DNA from: Verminephrobacter aporrectodeae subsp. tuberculatae At4
Lineage (GTDB): Bacteria; Pseudomonadota; Gammaproteobacteria; Burkholderiales; Burkholderiaceae_C
Assembly (NCBI RefSeq): GCF_000193225.1
Contig: NZ_AFAL01000350.1
Coordinates: 17,278-81,277, forward strand
Length of the DNA stretch: 64,000 nucleotides
Reading direction: 5' to 3'
The notes under the pieces are model-generated. The model searched no databases, was not told the DNA's origin, and saw only the letters and a list, made by a program, of their open reading frames with translations. The position numbers were made by a program, and so were the translations under genes. Numbering within the stretch: the first letter of the stretch is position 1; every line of letters starts with the position of its first letter. This document shows, in pieces, positions 20,851 to 30,517 of the stretch.

Positions 20851-21710
20851 ATGCACGCGCACGACGACCACGACCAATTTGCCCCGCCCCGCGCGCCTGC
20901 GCGCCTGCGCGCCATCGTGCTCGCGGTGCTGGTCCACGCGGTGTTGATCGGCGCACTGACCTGGGGGGTGCATTGGAAGAACAGCGCTGACACGCCTGCG
21001 GTGGAGGCGCAGCTGTGGGCCGTCGTGCCCGAACACGGCGCCGCACCTGCACCGCAGCCGGTCACGCCACCGCCGCAGCCGCAACCGGTTACGCCCCCCC
21101 TCCGCCGCCGCGTGCCGAGGAAGAGCCCGACACCCGCGTGGCCGACATGGCCATCGAACGCGAGAAAAAGCGCTTGGAACAGGAGCGCAAACGCAAGGAG
21201 GAAGAGCGGCGCAACCGCCTGGAGCAGGAAGAGCGTCAGCAAAAAGCGCAGCGCGAGCAGCAGCTTGCCGAGCAAAAAAAGGCCGAGCAGGACAAGCAAA
21301 AGAAACTCGTCGAGGACCGGCGCAAGGCCGAGGCGGAGGCCAGACAGCTGGCCGAACTGCGCGAAGCCAACCTGCGCCGCATTCAGGGCATGGCGGCGGG
21401 CACCACCGGCAGTGCCCAGCGCAGCGCGGGGCCTTCGGGCAGCTATGGCGATAAGGTGGCCGCCAAGGTCAAGTCGAACATCGTGTACCCCGACGCGCTC
21501 TCGGGAAACCCGCGCGCGGTGGTTGAGGTGCGGGCCGCCCCCGAGGGCAGCATCGTGGGCAAGCGCCTGATTCAGTCCAGCGGCAACAAGGCCTGGGACG
21601 AGGCCGTGCTGCGCGCGCTCGACAAGACCGAGACGCTACCGCGTGATGTGGATGGGCGGGTTCCCCCTGCGCTGGAAATCGGCTTCCAACCCCGGGATTC
21701 CCGAGATTGA
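20851..21710 (+). pseudogene. tolA: TolA energy-transducing protein, frame broken in a C7 run
   Basis: Spans the inner membrane and periplasm and links TolQR to Pal. The N-terminal part (MHAHDDHDQFAPPRAPARLR, then one membrane helix) reads in one frame up to a run of seven C at 21094-21100. Beyond it the sequence continues in another frame as a long charged coiled coil (AIEREKKRLEQERKRKEEERR and onward) and a TonB-like C-terminal domain (YGDKVAAKVKSNIVYP... to RVPPALEIGFQ). One more C would restore a single frame of about 286 residues. A GTG at 20836 is an alternative start. Either a sequencing error or phase-variable slippage could explain it. tolB and pal do not follow. Confidence 0.85.
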
Positions 21711-21765
21711 GCCGGAGGCGCTACCGTGCATGAGCCGGAGCGCTGCGGCGGGAATCAAAGATCAA

Positions 21766-21842
21766 TGGTCGGCGTGGCGGGATTCGAACTCGCGACCCCT
21801 TGCACCCCATGCAAGTGCGCTACCAGGCTGCGCTACACGCCG
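21766..21842 (-). tRNA. tRNA-Pro (anticodon GGG)
   Basis: A 77-nt tRNA on the minus strand. The acceptor stem CGGCGTG pairs with CACGCCG, followed by A and encoded CCA (21766-21768). The anticodon stem CTTGC/GCAAG encloses ATGGGGT, giving GGG for Pro codons CCC/CCU. The T-loop GTTCGAATC is present. It lies 12 bases after the MerR-type gene on the same strand. Confidence 0.95.
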
Positions 21843-21854
21843 AAAGAGGGTGGA

Positions 21855-22286
21855 TTATAGGCAGAAAAATCCCCCGTCCGGATCCAACAGTGCACGAATT
21901 TCAAATAACTCCTTGCGCACTGCATCCGCGTCCAGCGGGCCACCCTGGGCATCGGTGCCTGGCGCGCACAGACTCTCCTCCGGCGTTCCGGGTGCTTGCG
22001 CATCGGGCGCCGCGGCATCGAACCCGTCGGGCTCCTGCTCTTGCAGGCGATTGCGCGCCCCGTTGATGGTGAAGCCCTGCTCGTACAGCAGGTTCCGGAT
22101 GCGGCGAATCATGAGCACTTCATGGTGCTGGTAGTAGCGCCGGTTGCCACGGCGCTTCATGGGGCGCAGTTGGGTGAACTCCTGCTCCCAGTAACGCAGG
22201 ACATGGGGCTTGACGCCGCACAGCTGCGCCACCTCACCAATCGTGAAGTAGCGCTTGGCCGGGATCGAGGGAAAGGGTGTGTCCAT
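21855..22286 (-). CDS. MerR family transcriptional regulator
   Basis: A 143-residue DNA-binding protein with an N-terminal MerR winged helix: AKRYFTIGEVAQLCGVKPHVLRYWEQEFTQLRPMKRRGNRRYY and on to about residue 80. An acidic, low-complexity tail follows, with no metal-binding Cys cluster, so it is not a metal sensor. A gene of this type often follows ihfA in proteobacteria; its target is unknown. It is probably the last protein gene of the thrS-to-ihfA transcript, with tRNA-Pro immediately after. Confidence 0.9.
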   Translation of the reverse strand: MDTPFPSIPAKRYFTIGEVAQLCGVKPHVLRYWEQEFTQLRPMKRRGNRRYYQHHEVLMIRRIRNLLYEQGFTINGARNRLQEQEPDGFDAAAPDAQAPGTPEESLCAPGTDAQGGPLDADAVRKELFEIRALLDPDGGFFCL

Positions 22287-22361
22287 GGGGTGCTGGATTC
22301 AGCAAGTCAAGCAGAAAAAACCGGCAAGCGTACCGCAGACGCACGGGGCTACGCAATGCAT

Positions 22362-22688
22362 TCACGTGGCGGTCGCGATCTGGATCTGTTCCTTGAGTTT
22401 GCTGCTGGCATGAAACGTCACCACCCGGCGTGCGCAGATCGAAATCGCCTCGCCGGTGTGCAGATTGCGCCCCGGACGGGGGAGCTTGGCGCGGGTCTGA
22501 AAATTGCCAAAGCCCGTCAGTTTGACGTCCTGGCCCTGCGCCAAGCTGTGCGTGATCAGCGCGAAGAACGCGTCGATCATGTCCTTGGATTCGCGCTTGT
22601 TCAGGCCGATCTGCTCGAACAGCAGGCCGGCCAGTTGCGCCTTGGTCAGCGCCGGGGTCTCCAGGCTTTCGACTGCCAATTCGAGCAT
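22362..22688 (-). CDS. ihfA: Integration host factor subunit alpha
   Basis: DNA-bending HU/IHF-family protein, 108 residues. It contains ALTKAQLAGLLFEQIGLNKRESKDMIDAFF, GFGNFQTRAKLPRPGRNLHTGEAISI and ARRVVTFHASSKLK. The GRN..TGE beta-arm with its Pro inserts in the DNA minor groove. The ATG at 22686-22688 has an upstream AAGGAG. The frame runs 30 codons further into the pheT end, which is not used. It lies 25 bases after pheT, the standard pheST-ihfA order. Confidence 0.96.
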   Translation of the reverse strand: MLELAVESLETPALTKAQLAGLLFEQIGLNKRESKDMIDAFFALITHSLAQGQDVKLTGFGNFQTRAKLPRPGRNLHTGEAISICARRVVTFHASSKLKEQIQIATAT

Positions 22689-22713
22689 GGCTTCACTCCT
22701 TTTGAAAACACCA

Positions 22714-25161
22714 TCAGACACGCAGCCTGGCACCCGTGCACTGGGCCAGCCGGGCCACCACCGCCTGCACTGCGGCATCGATTTGCGCCTCGGTCAGCGG
22801 GGCCTCGTCGTGCCCCAGGGTCAGGCGCAGGGCCAGGCTTTTCTCACCTGCTGCCAAGCCACCTGCGGGCGTTTCTTCGCCCGCACGCCGGGCCTTCGGG
22901 CGGTACAGATCAAACAGCACGGCCGCGCGCAGCATGGTGCCGGGTACGGCCTGCTGCGCCGCGGCCATGATCTCGGCGTGCGTCACGCGCTCGGCGACCA
23001 CCACGGCCAGATCGCGCTCCACCGCCTGCTGCCTGGGCACGGGCTGGAACCGGGGCAGCACGCGCTGCTGCACGGCGTCGAGCGCCAGTTCGAACAGCAC
23101 CGGAGCCTGCGGCAGTTCCCACGACTGGCGCCACCGGGGATGCAGTTCACCGAGAAAACCGATGGTGTCCCCGTGCAGCAGCACGCGCGCGCAGCGGCCG
23201 GGGTGCATGGCGGGGTGGCTGGCCGGCTCAAAATCGGCTTGCAGCGGGGCCAACAACGCCTCGACGTCGCCCTTCACGTCGAAGAAATCGACGGCCTGCT
23301 CCTTGCGCCCCCATTGCAGCGCATCGTTCGGGCCGTAGGCCAGGGCGGCGACGCGCATGGGCTGGTGAATGCCTTCCACGGTGCTGTCGCTGGCGCGCAC
23401 GCTGGCGTCGCGCAGGAACACGCGGCCCAGTTCGAACACGCGCACGCGCTCGCTGCGGCGGTCCAGGTTGAACTGGAGTACCTGCAGCAGCGAACCGAGC
23501 AGGGTCGAGCGCATCACGCCCATTTGGCTGGCGATGGGGTTGAGCAGTTTGATGGGCTGGGTATTCGCGGCGAGTTCATGCTCCCAGCGTTCCTGCACGA
23601 AGCTGAAGTTGATCGTTTCCTGATAGCCCAGGCCCGCCAGCGCGCGGCGCACGGCAAATGGGCTGCGCCGGGTCTCGGTCGCAGGCCGGGGCGTGATCGG
23701 TGCCAGGGGGGGCGTGTCGGGCAGCTTGTCGTAGCCGAGCGTGCGTGCCACTTCCTCGATCAGGTCTTCCTCGATCGCGATGTCAAAGCGGTACGCGGGC
23801 GGCGTGACCGTGAGGCAGCCCTCGCCCGGCACCACGGGCAGGCCCAGGCGCTGCAGCGCGTCGGCGCATTGCGACTGCGTGAGCGGCATGCCGATGACCT
23901 TCGCGGCGCGCGCCACGCGCAGCGTTACGGGCTGTGGCACGGGCAGATTCAGGATCTGGTCGTCAACGGGTCCGCAGACGGTCTGCGGCGTTGCGCAGAT
24001 GTCGATGACCAACTGCGTGATGCGCTCGATATGCTCCACGGTCAGGCTCGGATCGACGCCGCGTTCGAAGCGGTGGCCGGCTTCGGTCGCGAAGTGGAAG
24101 CGGCGCGAGCGCCCGGCCAGCGCCTTGGGCCACCAGAACGCGGCCTCGATGTAGATGTTGCGCGTATCCTCCGACACCGCCGTGGCGGCGCCGCCCATGA
24201 TTCCGGCCAGCGATTCGACCTGCTGCGCGTCGGCGATCACCCCCACCTTGTCGTCCAGCGTGACGCGGCGGCCATCGAGCAATTCGAGTTGCTCGCCGGG
24301 CCGGCCCCAGCGCACGTCCAGGCCGCCGTGGATCTTGTCGAGGTCAAAAATATGCGAGGGGCGTCCGAGTTCGAACATCACGTAGTTGGAGATGTCCACC
24401 AACGGCGCTACGCCGCGCTGACCGCAGCGCGCCAGGCGCTCGAGCATCCACTGCGGTGTGCGGGCGCGGGCGTTCACGTTGCGCACGATGCGGCCGGAAA
24501 AGCGCCCGCACAGGTCGCTGGCGCTGACCTTCACGCGCAGCGTGTCGCTGAGCCCGGCTGCGACTGCGGGAAACGGGGGCTGCTGCAACGGCGCGCCGGT
24601 GAATGCCGAAAGTTCGCGCGCAACGCCATGGACGCTCAGGCAATGCGCGAGATTGGGCGTGAGCTTCAGGGTGAACAGGGTGTCGTCCAGGTCCAGGTGC
24701 ACGCGGATGTCCTGGCCCGGGGGGGCGCCGGCGTCGAGTTCGAGCAAACCGCCGTGCTCTTGCGATAGCCCGAGTTCGCGGGCCGAGCACAGCATGCCCT
24801 GGCTTTGCACGCCGCGCAGTTCGCTTACCCGAATCAGAATGGGCTTGCCGCCCTCACCGGGCGGCAGTTCGGCGCCCACCAGGGCGCAAGGCACCTTGAT
24901 TCCCGCGCGGGCGTTCGGCGCGCCGCACACGACGTCGAGCAAGGCCGCCTGCCCCACGTCAACCTGGCACAGGCGCAGGCGGTCGGCGTCGGGGTGGCGC
25001 ACGGCCTGCCGGATCTCGCCCACCACGACCTTGCTGAAAGGCGGCGCCACGGGGCGCAGTTCCTCCACCTCGAGGCCGGCCATGGTCAGCGTTTCGGCCA
25101 ATTCGGCCGTCGTCAGGGGCGGGTTGCAGAACGTGCGCAACCAGGATTCAGGAAATTGCAT
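22714..25161 (-). CDS. pheT: Phenylalanine--tRNA ligase beta subunit
   Basis: Structural and editing subunit of the alpha2-beta2 PheRS, 815 residues. It has an N-terminal tRNA-binding (EMAP-like) domain (VVGEIRQAVRHPDADRLRLCQVDVG), a B3/4 editing domain, a B5 domain, a catalytic-like domain and a C-terminal FDX-ACB anticodon-binding domain. The ATG at 25159-25161 (MQFPESWLRTF) is the family start; a longer frame reaches 25299 without similarity. pheS ends 73 bases upstream. No frame break was seen. Confidence 0.97.
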   Translation of the reverse strand: MQFPESWLRTFCNPPLTTAELAETLTMAGLEVEELRPVAPPFSKVVVGEIRQAVRHPDADRLRLCQVDVGQAALLDVVCGAPNARAGIKVPCALVGAELPPGEGGKPILIRVSELRGVQSQGMLCSARELGLSQEHGGLLELDAGAPPGQDIRVHLDLDDTLFTLKLTPNLAHCLSVHGVARELSAFTGAPLQQPPFPAVAAGLSDTLRVKVSASDLCGRFSGRIVRNVNARARTPQWMLERLARCGQRGVAPLVDISNYVMFELGRPSHIFDLDKIHGGLDVRWGRPGEQLELLDGRRVTLDDKVGVIADAQQVESLAGIMGGAATAVSEDTRNIYIEAAFWWPKALAGRSRRFHFATEAGHRFERGVDPSLTVEHIERITQLVIDICATPQTVCGPVDDQILNLPVPQPVTLRVARAAKVIGMPLTQSQCADALQRLGLPVVPGEGCLTVTPPAYRFDIAIEEDLIEEVARTLGYDKLPDTPPLAPITPRPATETRRSPFAVRRALAGLGYQETINFSFVQERWEHELAANTQPIKLLNPIASQMGVMRSTLLGSLLQVLQFNLDRRSERVRVFELGRVFLRDASVRASDSTVEGIHQPMRVAALAYGPNDALQWGRKEQAVDFFDVKGDVEALLAPLQADFEPASHPAMHPGRCARVLLHGDTIGFLGELHPRWRQSWELPQAPVLFELALDAVQQRVLPRFQPVPRQQAVERDLAVVVAERVTHAEIMAAAQQAVPGTMLRAAVLFDLYRPKARRAGEETPAGGLAAGEKSLALRLTLGHDEAPLTEAQIDAAVQAVVARLAQCTGARLRV

Positions 25162-25234
25162 GCTCGGACTCTGGTGGGTAGCGGGGCGCGGCCACCGGGA
25201 GCGCGCCCCGCGGAAGGAATCTGCGGTATCGGCT

Positions 25235-26287
25235 TTACTGGAACTGCGACAGGAAGCGGATGTCGCCGTCAAAGAACAGGCGCAGGTCGTTGACGCCATA
25301 GCGCAGCATGCTCAGGCGGTCTGGTCCCATGCCAAAGGCAAAGCCGATGTGCTTCTCGGGGTCGAGTCCCATGTTGCGCACCACGTTGGGATGCACCTGG
25401 CCCGATCCGGCCACCTCCAGCCAGCGGCCCGCGAGCGGCCCGGTCTGGAAGCGGATGTCGATCTCGGCGCTGGGCTCGGTGAACGGGAAGAAACTGGGGC
25501 GAAAGCGCAGCACCAGGTCTTCGTGCTCGAAGAACGTGCGGCAGAAGTCGGTGAAGACGACCTTCAGGTCCTTGAAGCTCACGTTCTCGCCAATCCACAG
25601 GCCTTCGCATTGGTGGAACATGGGCGAGTGCGTGGCGTCGCTGTCAACGCGGTAGGTGCGGCCCGGGGCGATCACCCGGATCTCGGGGATGGACTGGCCT
25701 GCATCGAGCGCCGCCCGGTGCTTCTTCACATGCTGCAGCGCGTGGCGGATCTGCATGGGGCTGGTGTGCGTGCGCAGCAGGTTGGGCGCGCCGGCGCTGC
25801 CGCCCTCGACGTAGAAGGTGTCGTGCATGGAGCGCGCGGGATGGTCCTCGGGCGTGTTCAGCGCGCTGAAGTTGAACCAGTCGGTCTCGATCTCGGGACC
25901 TTCGGCGACGTCGAAACCCATGGAGCCGAAGATGCCCTGGATGCGCTCGAGCGTCAGCGACACCGGGTGCAGCCCCCCCGGTCCGCGCTGGCGGCCCGGC
26001 AGGCTCACGTCCAGCGCTTCGGCCTCGAGTTGCGCCTGCAGTTCGGCGTCGGCCAGGGCTTGGCGGCGTGCGTTCAGGGCCGCCTCGACGGCCTGCTTGG
26101 CCGCATTGATGGCCGCGCCGCGGGCTTTCTTTTCCTCCACGCCAAGCTGCGCCAGGCCCTTCATGAGCTCGGTCACGCGGCCCGAACGGCCCAGAAACTG
26201 CGCCTTGGCGTTTTCCAGATCGGCCGGGGTGGCACTTTGGGCAAAGCGTTGCACCGCGCTCTCGACCAGGGAATCCAACTCATTCAT
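25235..26287 (-). CDS. pheS: Phenylalanine--tRNA ligase alpha subunit
   Basis: Catalytic class II aminoacyl-tRNA synthetase subunit, 350 residues. An N-terminal coiled coil of about 85 residues contacts tRNA. Motif 2 is in the [16 protein letters not shown] region, and motif 3 is in the C-terminal [32 protein letters not shown]. It follows rplT after 148 bases that contain a hairpin, and pheT follows. Confidence 0.97.
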   Translation of the reverse strand: MNELDSLVESAVQRFAQSATPADLENAKAQFLGRSGRVTELMKGLAQLGVEEKKARGAAINAAKQAVEAALNARRQALADAELQAQLEAEALDVSLPGRQRGPGGLHPVSLTLERIQGIFGSMGFDVAEGPEIETDWFNFSALNTPEDHPARSMHDTFYVEGGSAGAPNLLRTHTSPMQIRHALQHVKKHRAALDAGQSIPEIRVIAPGRTYRVDSDATHSPMFHQCEGLWIGENVSFKDLKVVFTDFCRTFFEHEDLVLRFRPSFFPFTEPSAEIDIRFQTGPLAGRWLEVAGSGQVHPNVVRNMGLDPEKHIGFAFGMGPDRLSMLRYGVNDLRLFFDGDIRFLSQFQ

Positions 26288-26305
26288 GGCAACTCTTGAA
26301 AATGC

Positions 26306-26343
26306 ACGAGGGCCAGCGCCTTTTCACAAGCCCTGACCCTCGT
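26306..26343 (-). terminator. Hairpin between rplT and pheS (possible terminator or attenuator)
   Basis: ACGAGGG at 26337-26343 (read on the minus strand) pairs with CCCTCGT at 26306-26312, with some further internal pairing. Four T follow at the end. The T tract is short, so it may be a partial terminator before pheS. No Phe-rich leader ORF was found beside it. Confidence 0.4.
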
Positions 26344-26435
26344 TGTTTGTCTGCGCGGCAAGCGAACCAGTGTTCTGCCCCGCGTCATGTGCCGATCTTC
26401 GCGCGGCAGGACACCAGGTCACCGGTCGTGAACAC

Positions 26436-26795
26436 TCAAGCCGCCAGCCTGGCCTTGACCTGCTCCACGATGCTGCCAAAGGCCGCCCTGTCGTGCACCG
26501 CGAGGTCGGCGAGCATCTTGCGGTCGATCTCGATCGAGGCCTTCTTCAGGCCGTCAGCGAACTGGCTGTAGGTCAGGCCCAGTTCCCGGGCGGCGGCGTT
26601 GATGCGGGCAATCCACAGTTGGCGGAATACGCGCTTCTTGGTGCGGCGGTCGCGGTAGGCGTACTGCCCGGCCTTCATGACCGCCTGTTTGGCGATCCGG
26701 AAGACATTGCCGCGGCGACCACGGAAACCCTTGGCAAGGGCGAGAACTTTCTTGTGACGGGCACGGGCCGTTACACCACGTTTGACGCGAGGCAT
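26436..26795 (-). CDS. rplT: 50S ribosomal protein L20
   Basis: Early 50S assembly protein binding 23S rRNA, 119 residues, full length. It starts [28 protein letters not shown] and contains [24 protein letters not shown]. In other bacteria L20 represses the infC-rpmI-rplT transcript by binding its own mRNA. The ATG at 26793-26795 follows an AAGGAG site. It comes 25 bases after rpmI. Confidence 0.98.
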   Translation of the reverse strand: MPRVKRGVTARARHKKVLALAKGFRGRRGNVFRIAKQAVMKAGQYAYRDRRTKKRVFRQLWIARINAAARELGLTYSQFADGLKKASIEIDRKMLADLAVHDRAAFGSIVEQVKARLAA

Positions 26796-26820
26796 GTGAG
26801 TACTCCTTGTTCGTCGGTTG

Positions 26821-27024
26821 TCAAAGTCCGGCGCCCGGCAGCATCTGTGCAATGGAGCCCATGTCGGCCCCATGCACGGCAACCGAACCCCGCAGGTGGC
26901 GCTTGTTCTTGGTGCTCTTCTTGGTCAGGATGTGGCGTTTGAAGGCTTGGGCGCGCTTGACGGTACCACCGGGACGAACACGGAAGCGCTTCTTCGCGCT
27001 GCTCTTGGTTTTCATTTTGGGCAT
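26821..27024 (-). CDS. rpmI: 50S ribosomal protein L35
   Basis: Small basic 50S protein, 67 residues: [20 protein letters not shown] and [18 protein letters not shown], normal for the family. The ATG at 27022-27024 is chosen; the longer frame upstream is intergenic. It sits 194 bases after infC, a longer gap than in many relatives, and just before rplT. Confidence 0.97.
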   Translation of the reverse strand: MPKMKTKSSAKKRFRVRPGGTVKRAQAFKRHILTKKSTKNKRHLRGSVAVHGADMGSIAQMLPGAGL

Positions 27025-27218
27025 GTGACTGCTCCTGTTCATTGTGCTCGTGAGGCGTTTGCAAACCGATCTGCAAACTTGTTGGCCCCGAGCCACTTTT
27101 GTCGAAGTGGCTTTCGCCCTTCGTTCGGCGCCGCCGTGGCAGCGCCTGCGAACACCAGCGCCTTGCGGGCGCGGCGCGCGCATTCTCTCAGATTCCCGAA
27201 TACTCCCGGATTCGGCCG

Positions 27219-27821
27219 TCAGGCCGTAGCGCCCGTTGCGGAAGCGGCTTCCGAAGCCGGTTTGGCAGCCGCCGGCTTTTTCTTGCCCGGGGCAATCATC
27301 ATGATCATCTGGCGGCCTTCCAACTTGGGAAACTGCTCGATGATGATGCTGTCAGCCAGATCGTCGCGGATACGATTCAGCAGGGCCAAGCCCAGTTCCT
27401 GGTGCGTGATTTCACGTCCCCGGAAGCGCAGCGTGATCTTGCACTTGTCGCCATCGGCCAAGAAGCGGCGGATGTTGCGCATCTTGATGTTGTAGTCGCC
27501 ATCATCGGTACCGGGGCGGAATTTGACTTCCTTGATTTCGATGACCGTCTGCTTGGCCTTGGCCTCGGCCGCCCGCTTTTGTTCCTGGTACTTGAACTTG
27601 CCATAGTCCATCAGGCGGCACACCGGGGGTTTCGCCGTGGCAGCGATTTCCACCAGATCCACGTCCAACTCACCCGCCATGCGCAGGGCTTCCGTCAGGC
27701 TCACGACGCCCAGAGGCTCGTTTTCCGGCCCGGAGAGGCGGACCTCCGGAGCCAGGATTTCCCGGTTCAGGCGGTGCTTGCGCTCTTCGCGGTGGCGACG
27801 ATCACGAAATTCAGTAGCGAT
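27219..27821 (-). CDS. infC: Translation initiation factor IF-3 with a non-ATG (ATC) start
   Basis: IF-3 prevents subunit joining and checks start-codon pairing on the 30S subunit. The frame contains the N-domain ([45 protein letters not shown]) and C-domain ([25 protein letters not shown] and [16 protein letters not shown]). The first in-frame ATG-class start after these conserved residues would cut off the N-domain. The natural start is ATC at 27819-27821 ([16 protein letters not shown] after it), eight bases after AAGGA, giving 200 residues. A rare start codon is known to let IF-3 limit its own synthesis. Confidence 0.92.
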   Translation of the reverse strand: MATEFRDRRHREERKHRLNREILAPEVRLSGPENEPLGVVSLTEALRMAGELDVDLVEIAATAKPPVCRLMDYGKFKYQEQKRAAEAKAKQTVIEIKEVKFRPGTDDGDYNIKMRNIRRFLADGDKCKITLRFRGREITHQELGLALLNRIRDDLADSIIIEQFPKLEGRQMIMMIAPGKKKPAAAKPASEAASATGATA

Positions 27822-27844
27822 GACTATCTTCCTTTAATTCAAAT

Positions 27845-27861
27845 GCTACAAATTATGTAGC
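27845..27861 (-). promoter_or_regulatory. Small hairpin upstream of the infC start
   Basis: GCTACA (27845-27850) and TGTAGC (27856-27861) form a six-base-pair stem with a five-base AT-rich loop, ending 23 bases before the ATC start. It may be a leader structure, or part of a dispersed intergenic repeat of the kind seen in Comamonadaceae genomes. The sequence does not decide between them. Confidence 0.35.
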
Positions 27862-27908
27862 TACAAACGCGTGCATGGCTGGCGCCAAAGAATTCATGCA
27901 TACCAGAA

Positions 27909-29837
27909 TCAGACTTTGGTGGCGATGTCCTGGGCGATCAGTTCGGCGAAAGCTTCAACGGACATCACGCCGAGGTCACGGTTGCCCCGGCCACGCACTG
28001 CGACAGCGCCTGCGGCCTTTTCCTTGTCGCCTGCGACGAGGATGTACGGCAGCTTTTGCAACGAGTGCTCGCGTATTTTATAGGTGATCTTCTCGTTTCG
28101 TAGATCGAGCGCAACCCTGAGGTCTTGACCCGGCAGCATTTTTTGCAGCTTTGCGGCAATTTCGCGACAGTAGTCGGCCTGCGCGTCGGTGATGTTGAGC
28201 AGCGCCAACTGCACCGGCGCAAGCCAGACGGGGAGGGCGCCCGCGTAGTGCTCGATGAGCATGCCGATGAAGCGTTCCATGCTGCCCACGGTGGCGCGGT
28301 GCAGCATCAGCGGGCGCTTGCGGCTGCCGTCCTCGGCCACGTACTGCGCGTCCAGGCGCTCGGGCAGGTTCGGGTCGATCTGTAGCGTCCCGCACTGCCA
28401 TTGGCGGCCCAGCGCGTCCTTGAGCGTGTATTCGATCTTCGGGCCGTAGAACGCGCCCTCGCCTGCAGCGATCTCGAACGCGCAGCCCGAATGGCGCAGG
28501 CCGTCCATCAGCGCCTTCTCGGCCAGGTCCCAGGATTCGTCCGTGCCGATGCGCGCATCGGGCCGCGTCGCCAGCTTGTAGATGATGTCGGTAAAACCGA
28601 AGTCCTTGTAGACCTTTTGCACCAGGGCCGTGTAGTTGGCGCACTCCTGGAGCACCTGCTCCTGCGTGCAGAAGATATGGCCATCGTCCTGCGTGAAACC
28701 GCGCACGCGCATGATGCCGTGCAGGCCACCCGTGGGCTCGTTGCGGTGGCAGGCGCCGAACTCGCCGTAGCGCAGCGGCAGATCGCGGTAGCTCTTGATC
28801 CCCTGCTTGTAAATCAGGATGTGGCCGGGGCAGTTCATCGGCTTGAGCGCGTAGGCGCGCTTTTCCGATTCGGTCGTGAACATGTTGTCGCGGTACTTGT
28901 CCCAGTGGCCTGTTTTCTCCCACAGGCTCTGGTCCAGGATCTGCGGGCCCTTGACCTCCTGGTAGCCGTTGTCGCGGTACACGCGGCGCATGTACTGCTC
29001 CACCTCCTGCCACAGGGCCCAGCCCTTGGGGTGCCAGAACACGGTGCCCGGCGAGTGCTCGTCCAGGTGGAACAGGCCCAGCTCGCGGCCCAGCCTGCGG
29101 TGGTCGCGCTTCTCGGCCTCTTCGAGCACGCGGAGGTATTCCTGCAGTTCCTCCCGGCTCGCCCAGGCCGTGCCATAGATGCGCTGCAGCATCTCGTTGC
29201 GGTGGTCGCCGCGCCAGTAGGCGCCCGCCACCTTCATGAGCTTGAAGAATTTCAGCCGGCCCGTGCTGGGCACATGCGGGCCGCGGCACAGGTCTTCGAA
29301 ATGGCCTTCGCGGTACAGGCTCAGTTCTTCGCCGCCGGGGATTGCGGCAATGATCTCGGCCTTGTAGTGCTCGCCCAGGCCCTTGAAGTAGGCCACGGCC
29401 TCGTCGCGCGGCAGCACGCGGCGCACGACGGGCTCGTCCCTTGCGGCCAGTTCCTGCATGCGCTTCTCGATCGCCGCCAAGTCTTCGGGCGTGAAGGGGC
29501 GCTGGTACGCAAAGTCGTAGAAGAAGCCGTTTTCGATCACCGGACCGACGGTCACCTGCGCTTCGGGGAACAACTCCTTGACGGCGTAGGCCAGCAGGTG
29601 GGCCGTGGAGTGGCGGATCAGTTCCAGCCCTTCGGCGTCCCGGGCCGTGATGATGGACAGCGGGCTGTCCGCCGTGATCTGGTGGCTGGTGTCCACCAGC
29701 CTGTCGCCAATCTTGCCGGCCAGGGCGGCCTTGGCCAGACCCGGGCCGATGGATGCCGCCACCTCGGTCACCGTCACGGGGCCCGGAAATTCGCGCTGCG
29801 CGCCATCGGGGAGCGTGATCCGAATCATGGGAGTCAT
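27909..29837 (-). CDS. thrS: Threonine--tRNA ligase
   Basis: Class II synthetase, 642 residues. It has an N-terminal TGS domain (about residues 1-64), an editing domain with [16 protein letters not shown], a catalytic core with [28 protein letters not shown], and the zinc-ligand Cys in NCPGH. The C-terminal anticodon-binding domain ends near [31 protein letters not shown]. The ATG at 29835-29837 follows AAGGAAAG; a second ATG three codons in is also possible. It is the first gene of the thrS-infC-rpmI-rplT-pheST-ihfA group. Confidence 0.97.
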   Translation of the reverse strand: MTPMIRITLPDGAQREFPGPVTVTEVAASIGPGLAKAALAGKIGDRLVDTSHQITADSPLSIITARDAEGLELIRHSTAHLLAYAVKELFPEAQVTVGPVIENGFFYDFAYQRPFTPEDLAAIEKRMQELAARDEPVVRRVLPRDEAVAYFKGLGEHYKAEIIAAIPGGEELSLYREGHFEDLCRGPHVPSTGRLKFFKLMKVAGAYWRGDHRNEMLQRIYGTAWASREELQEYLRVLEEAEKRDHRRLGRELGLFHLDEHSPGTVFWHPKGWALWQEVEQYMRRVYRDNGYQEVKGPQILDQSLWEKTGHWDKYRDNMFTTESEKRAYALKPMNCPGHILIYKQGIKSYRDLPLRYGEFGACHRNEPTGGLHGIMRVRGFTQDDGHIFCTQEQVLQECANYTALVQKVYKDFGFTDIIYKLATRPDARIGTDESWDLAEKALMDGLRHSGCAFEIAAGEGAFYGPKIEYTLKDALGRQWQCGTLQIDPNLPERLDAQYVAEDGSRKRPLMLHRATVGSMERFIGMLIEHYAGALPVWLAPVQLALLNITDAQADYCREIAAKLQKMLPGQDLRVALDLRNEKITYKIREHSLQKLPYILVAGDKEKAAGAVAVRGRGNRDLGVMSVEAFAELIAQDIATKV

Positions 29838-29906
29838 TCTTTCCTTGCCAATGGGGCGCGTGCGCCAGGCCCGGCAACAAGCATGGCGCGCATCCCCTCT
29901 GCTGCT

Positions 29907-30353
29907 TTATGTGGAGGATGCACAAAGACGCCGCTCGAGCGCTGCATTCATGGCACCAAAGCCACGCTCGGTGTCATGCCGAATGCTGTGGAATATGGGT
30001 GCCGACAAGAGACCGGAGAAAGTCTCGCTATGCGTCAGTTCGGTTCTTGCATTCGGCAAGGACCGAAGGTCGAACTGGTGCAGGCCACAGAAAAGCCATG
30101 TGCTGCCTTTCCAGGACCCACGCCATGCCAGCGATTGCGCGGGGACCAGGGTGAGCAGTGTCGCTTCAAAGGTTTGGCGTTTGGGGGGCTGCAAGGTCAC
30201 CGCAATGCGCAAGGACGCACCCAGCGTGCACTGCCCGGAAATCTCGACGATAAACGGATTCCAGGAAGGGTAATTTGCAAAATCCGCGAGTACGGCCCAT
30301 ACGTCATTCACAGGTGCGTCCATCTGGATCCGGGTGGTGATTTTCTTGGTCAT
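29907..30353 (-). CDS. SRPBCC (START-like) domain protein
   Basis: A 148-residue single-domain protein with the polyketide-cyclase/SRPBCC fold pattern: MTKKITTRIQMDAPVNDVWAVLADFANYPSWNPFIVEISG at the N-terminus and ETFSGLLSAPIFHSIRHDTERGFGAMNAALERRL at the C-terminus. Such proteins bind hydrophobic ligands in an internal cavity; no specific ligand can be assigned. The ATG at 30351-30353 gives the family N-terminus. It stands alone upstream of thrS on the same strand. Confidence 0.82.
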   Translation of the reverse strand: MTKKITTRIQMDAPVNDVWAVLADFANYPSWNPFIVEISGQCTLGASLRIAVTLQPPKRQTFEATLLTLVPAQSLAWRGSWKGSTWLFCGLHQFDLRSLPNARTELTHSETFSGLLSAPIFHSIRHDTERGFGAMNAALERRLCASST

Positions 30354-30517
30354 GACGGGGGGCCATCCCGTACCGGTGCGTACGGCCAGCCTCAGCGGCC
30401 GGGGGAGTGATCTCGTGGAATGAATGGGCGCGCATCTTACCTTGTCGGAACATGACGCGAACTGCTTGCGTTTCCTTTCGTGCTGCCATTTGCGGGTCAG
30501 GACACCCGTGCGGGTGC

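Noticed and set aside
28401..30410. A plus-strand frame of about 670 codons
   Set aside because: It is antisense to thrS and the SRPBCC gene, with shadow composition only.
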